A stretch of 64,000 nt of DNA from Atrichornis clamosus (taxonomy: Eukaryota; Chordata; Aves; Passeriformes; Menuridae): NCBI GenBank assembly GCA_013400975.1, contig WBMZ01011751.1, positions 1-64,000 on the forward strand, read 5' to 3'. Each line of letters opens with the position of its first letter. The first letter of the stretch is position 1. The position numbers and the translations under genes are program-made. The notes beneath the pieces are model-generated. The model was not told the origin of the DNA. It saw only the letters and a program-made list of their open reading frames with translations, and did no database searches. Positions 63,999 to 64,000 of the stretch are shown here, piece after piece.

Positions 63999-64000
63999 TT

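Overview
The window is vertebrate nuclear DNA and almost certainly comes from a bird. It holds two large intron-rich genes that converge tail to tail: GOLGA2 (golgin GM130, plus strand, complete from start to stop codon) and DNM1 (dynamin 1, minus strand, everything except exon 1). Evidence for a bird is the short CR1-type retrotransposon remnant near 27.8 kb, the very low repeat content, the compact introns and the GOLGA2/DNM1 neighbourhood known from human 9q34. A single N at 31817 beside a near-duplicate segment shows that this is a draft assembly. There is no bacterial, viral, CRISPR or other mobile cargo.

Layout. 1-520 is a GC/CpG-rich promoter and first-exon region. 63-18612 is GOLGA2: 28 coding exons reconstructed by splice phase and family similarity, 3144 nt of CDS, 1047 residues. 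18613 to about 19390 (or about 20460 with a distal signal) is its 3' UTR. About 20.5-21.0 kb is the short intergenic gap. From about 21.0 kb upward everything is DNM1 read on the minus strand: alternative terminal exons at 21.6, 23.0 and 27.2 kb, PRD exon at 30.6 kb, GED exons at 31.2-31.7 kb, PH-domain exons at 34.3, 35.0 and 45.6 kb, stalk exons at 48-59.7 kb and GTPase exons at 60.6-63.98 kb. Exon 1 (P-loop) lies beyond 64000. If exon 1 has the usual 161 nt, the xa form would be 865 residues, one more than human. The 10.4-kb intron 15 of DNM1 carries the microRNA gene mir-199b on the opposite (plus) strand.

How the parts work. GM130 is a cis-Golgi coiled-coil tether anchored through GRASP65 at its C terminus. 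Dynamin 1 is the presynaptic GTPase that severs endocytic vesicles. They are neighbours by ancient synteny, with no evidence of a shared pathway.

Most interesting points: three alternative dynamin C-terminal exons (a calcineurin-docking xb cassette, a dynamin-2/3-like PSLLDL tail and the classical PFDx tail); two 12-nt in-frame microexons (DEIL and DKDK); a non-canonical GC donor immediately before the mutually exclusive exons 10a/10b; a second GC-AG intron in GOLGA2; and a Golgi-stress-type ACGTGGC element just upstream of the GM130 start codon. I found no wholly novel system; the novelty here is in splicing architecture.
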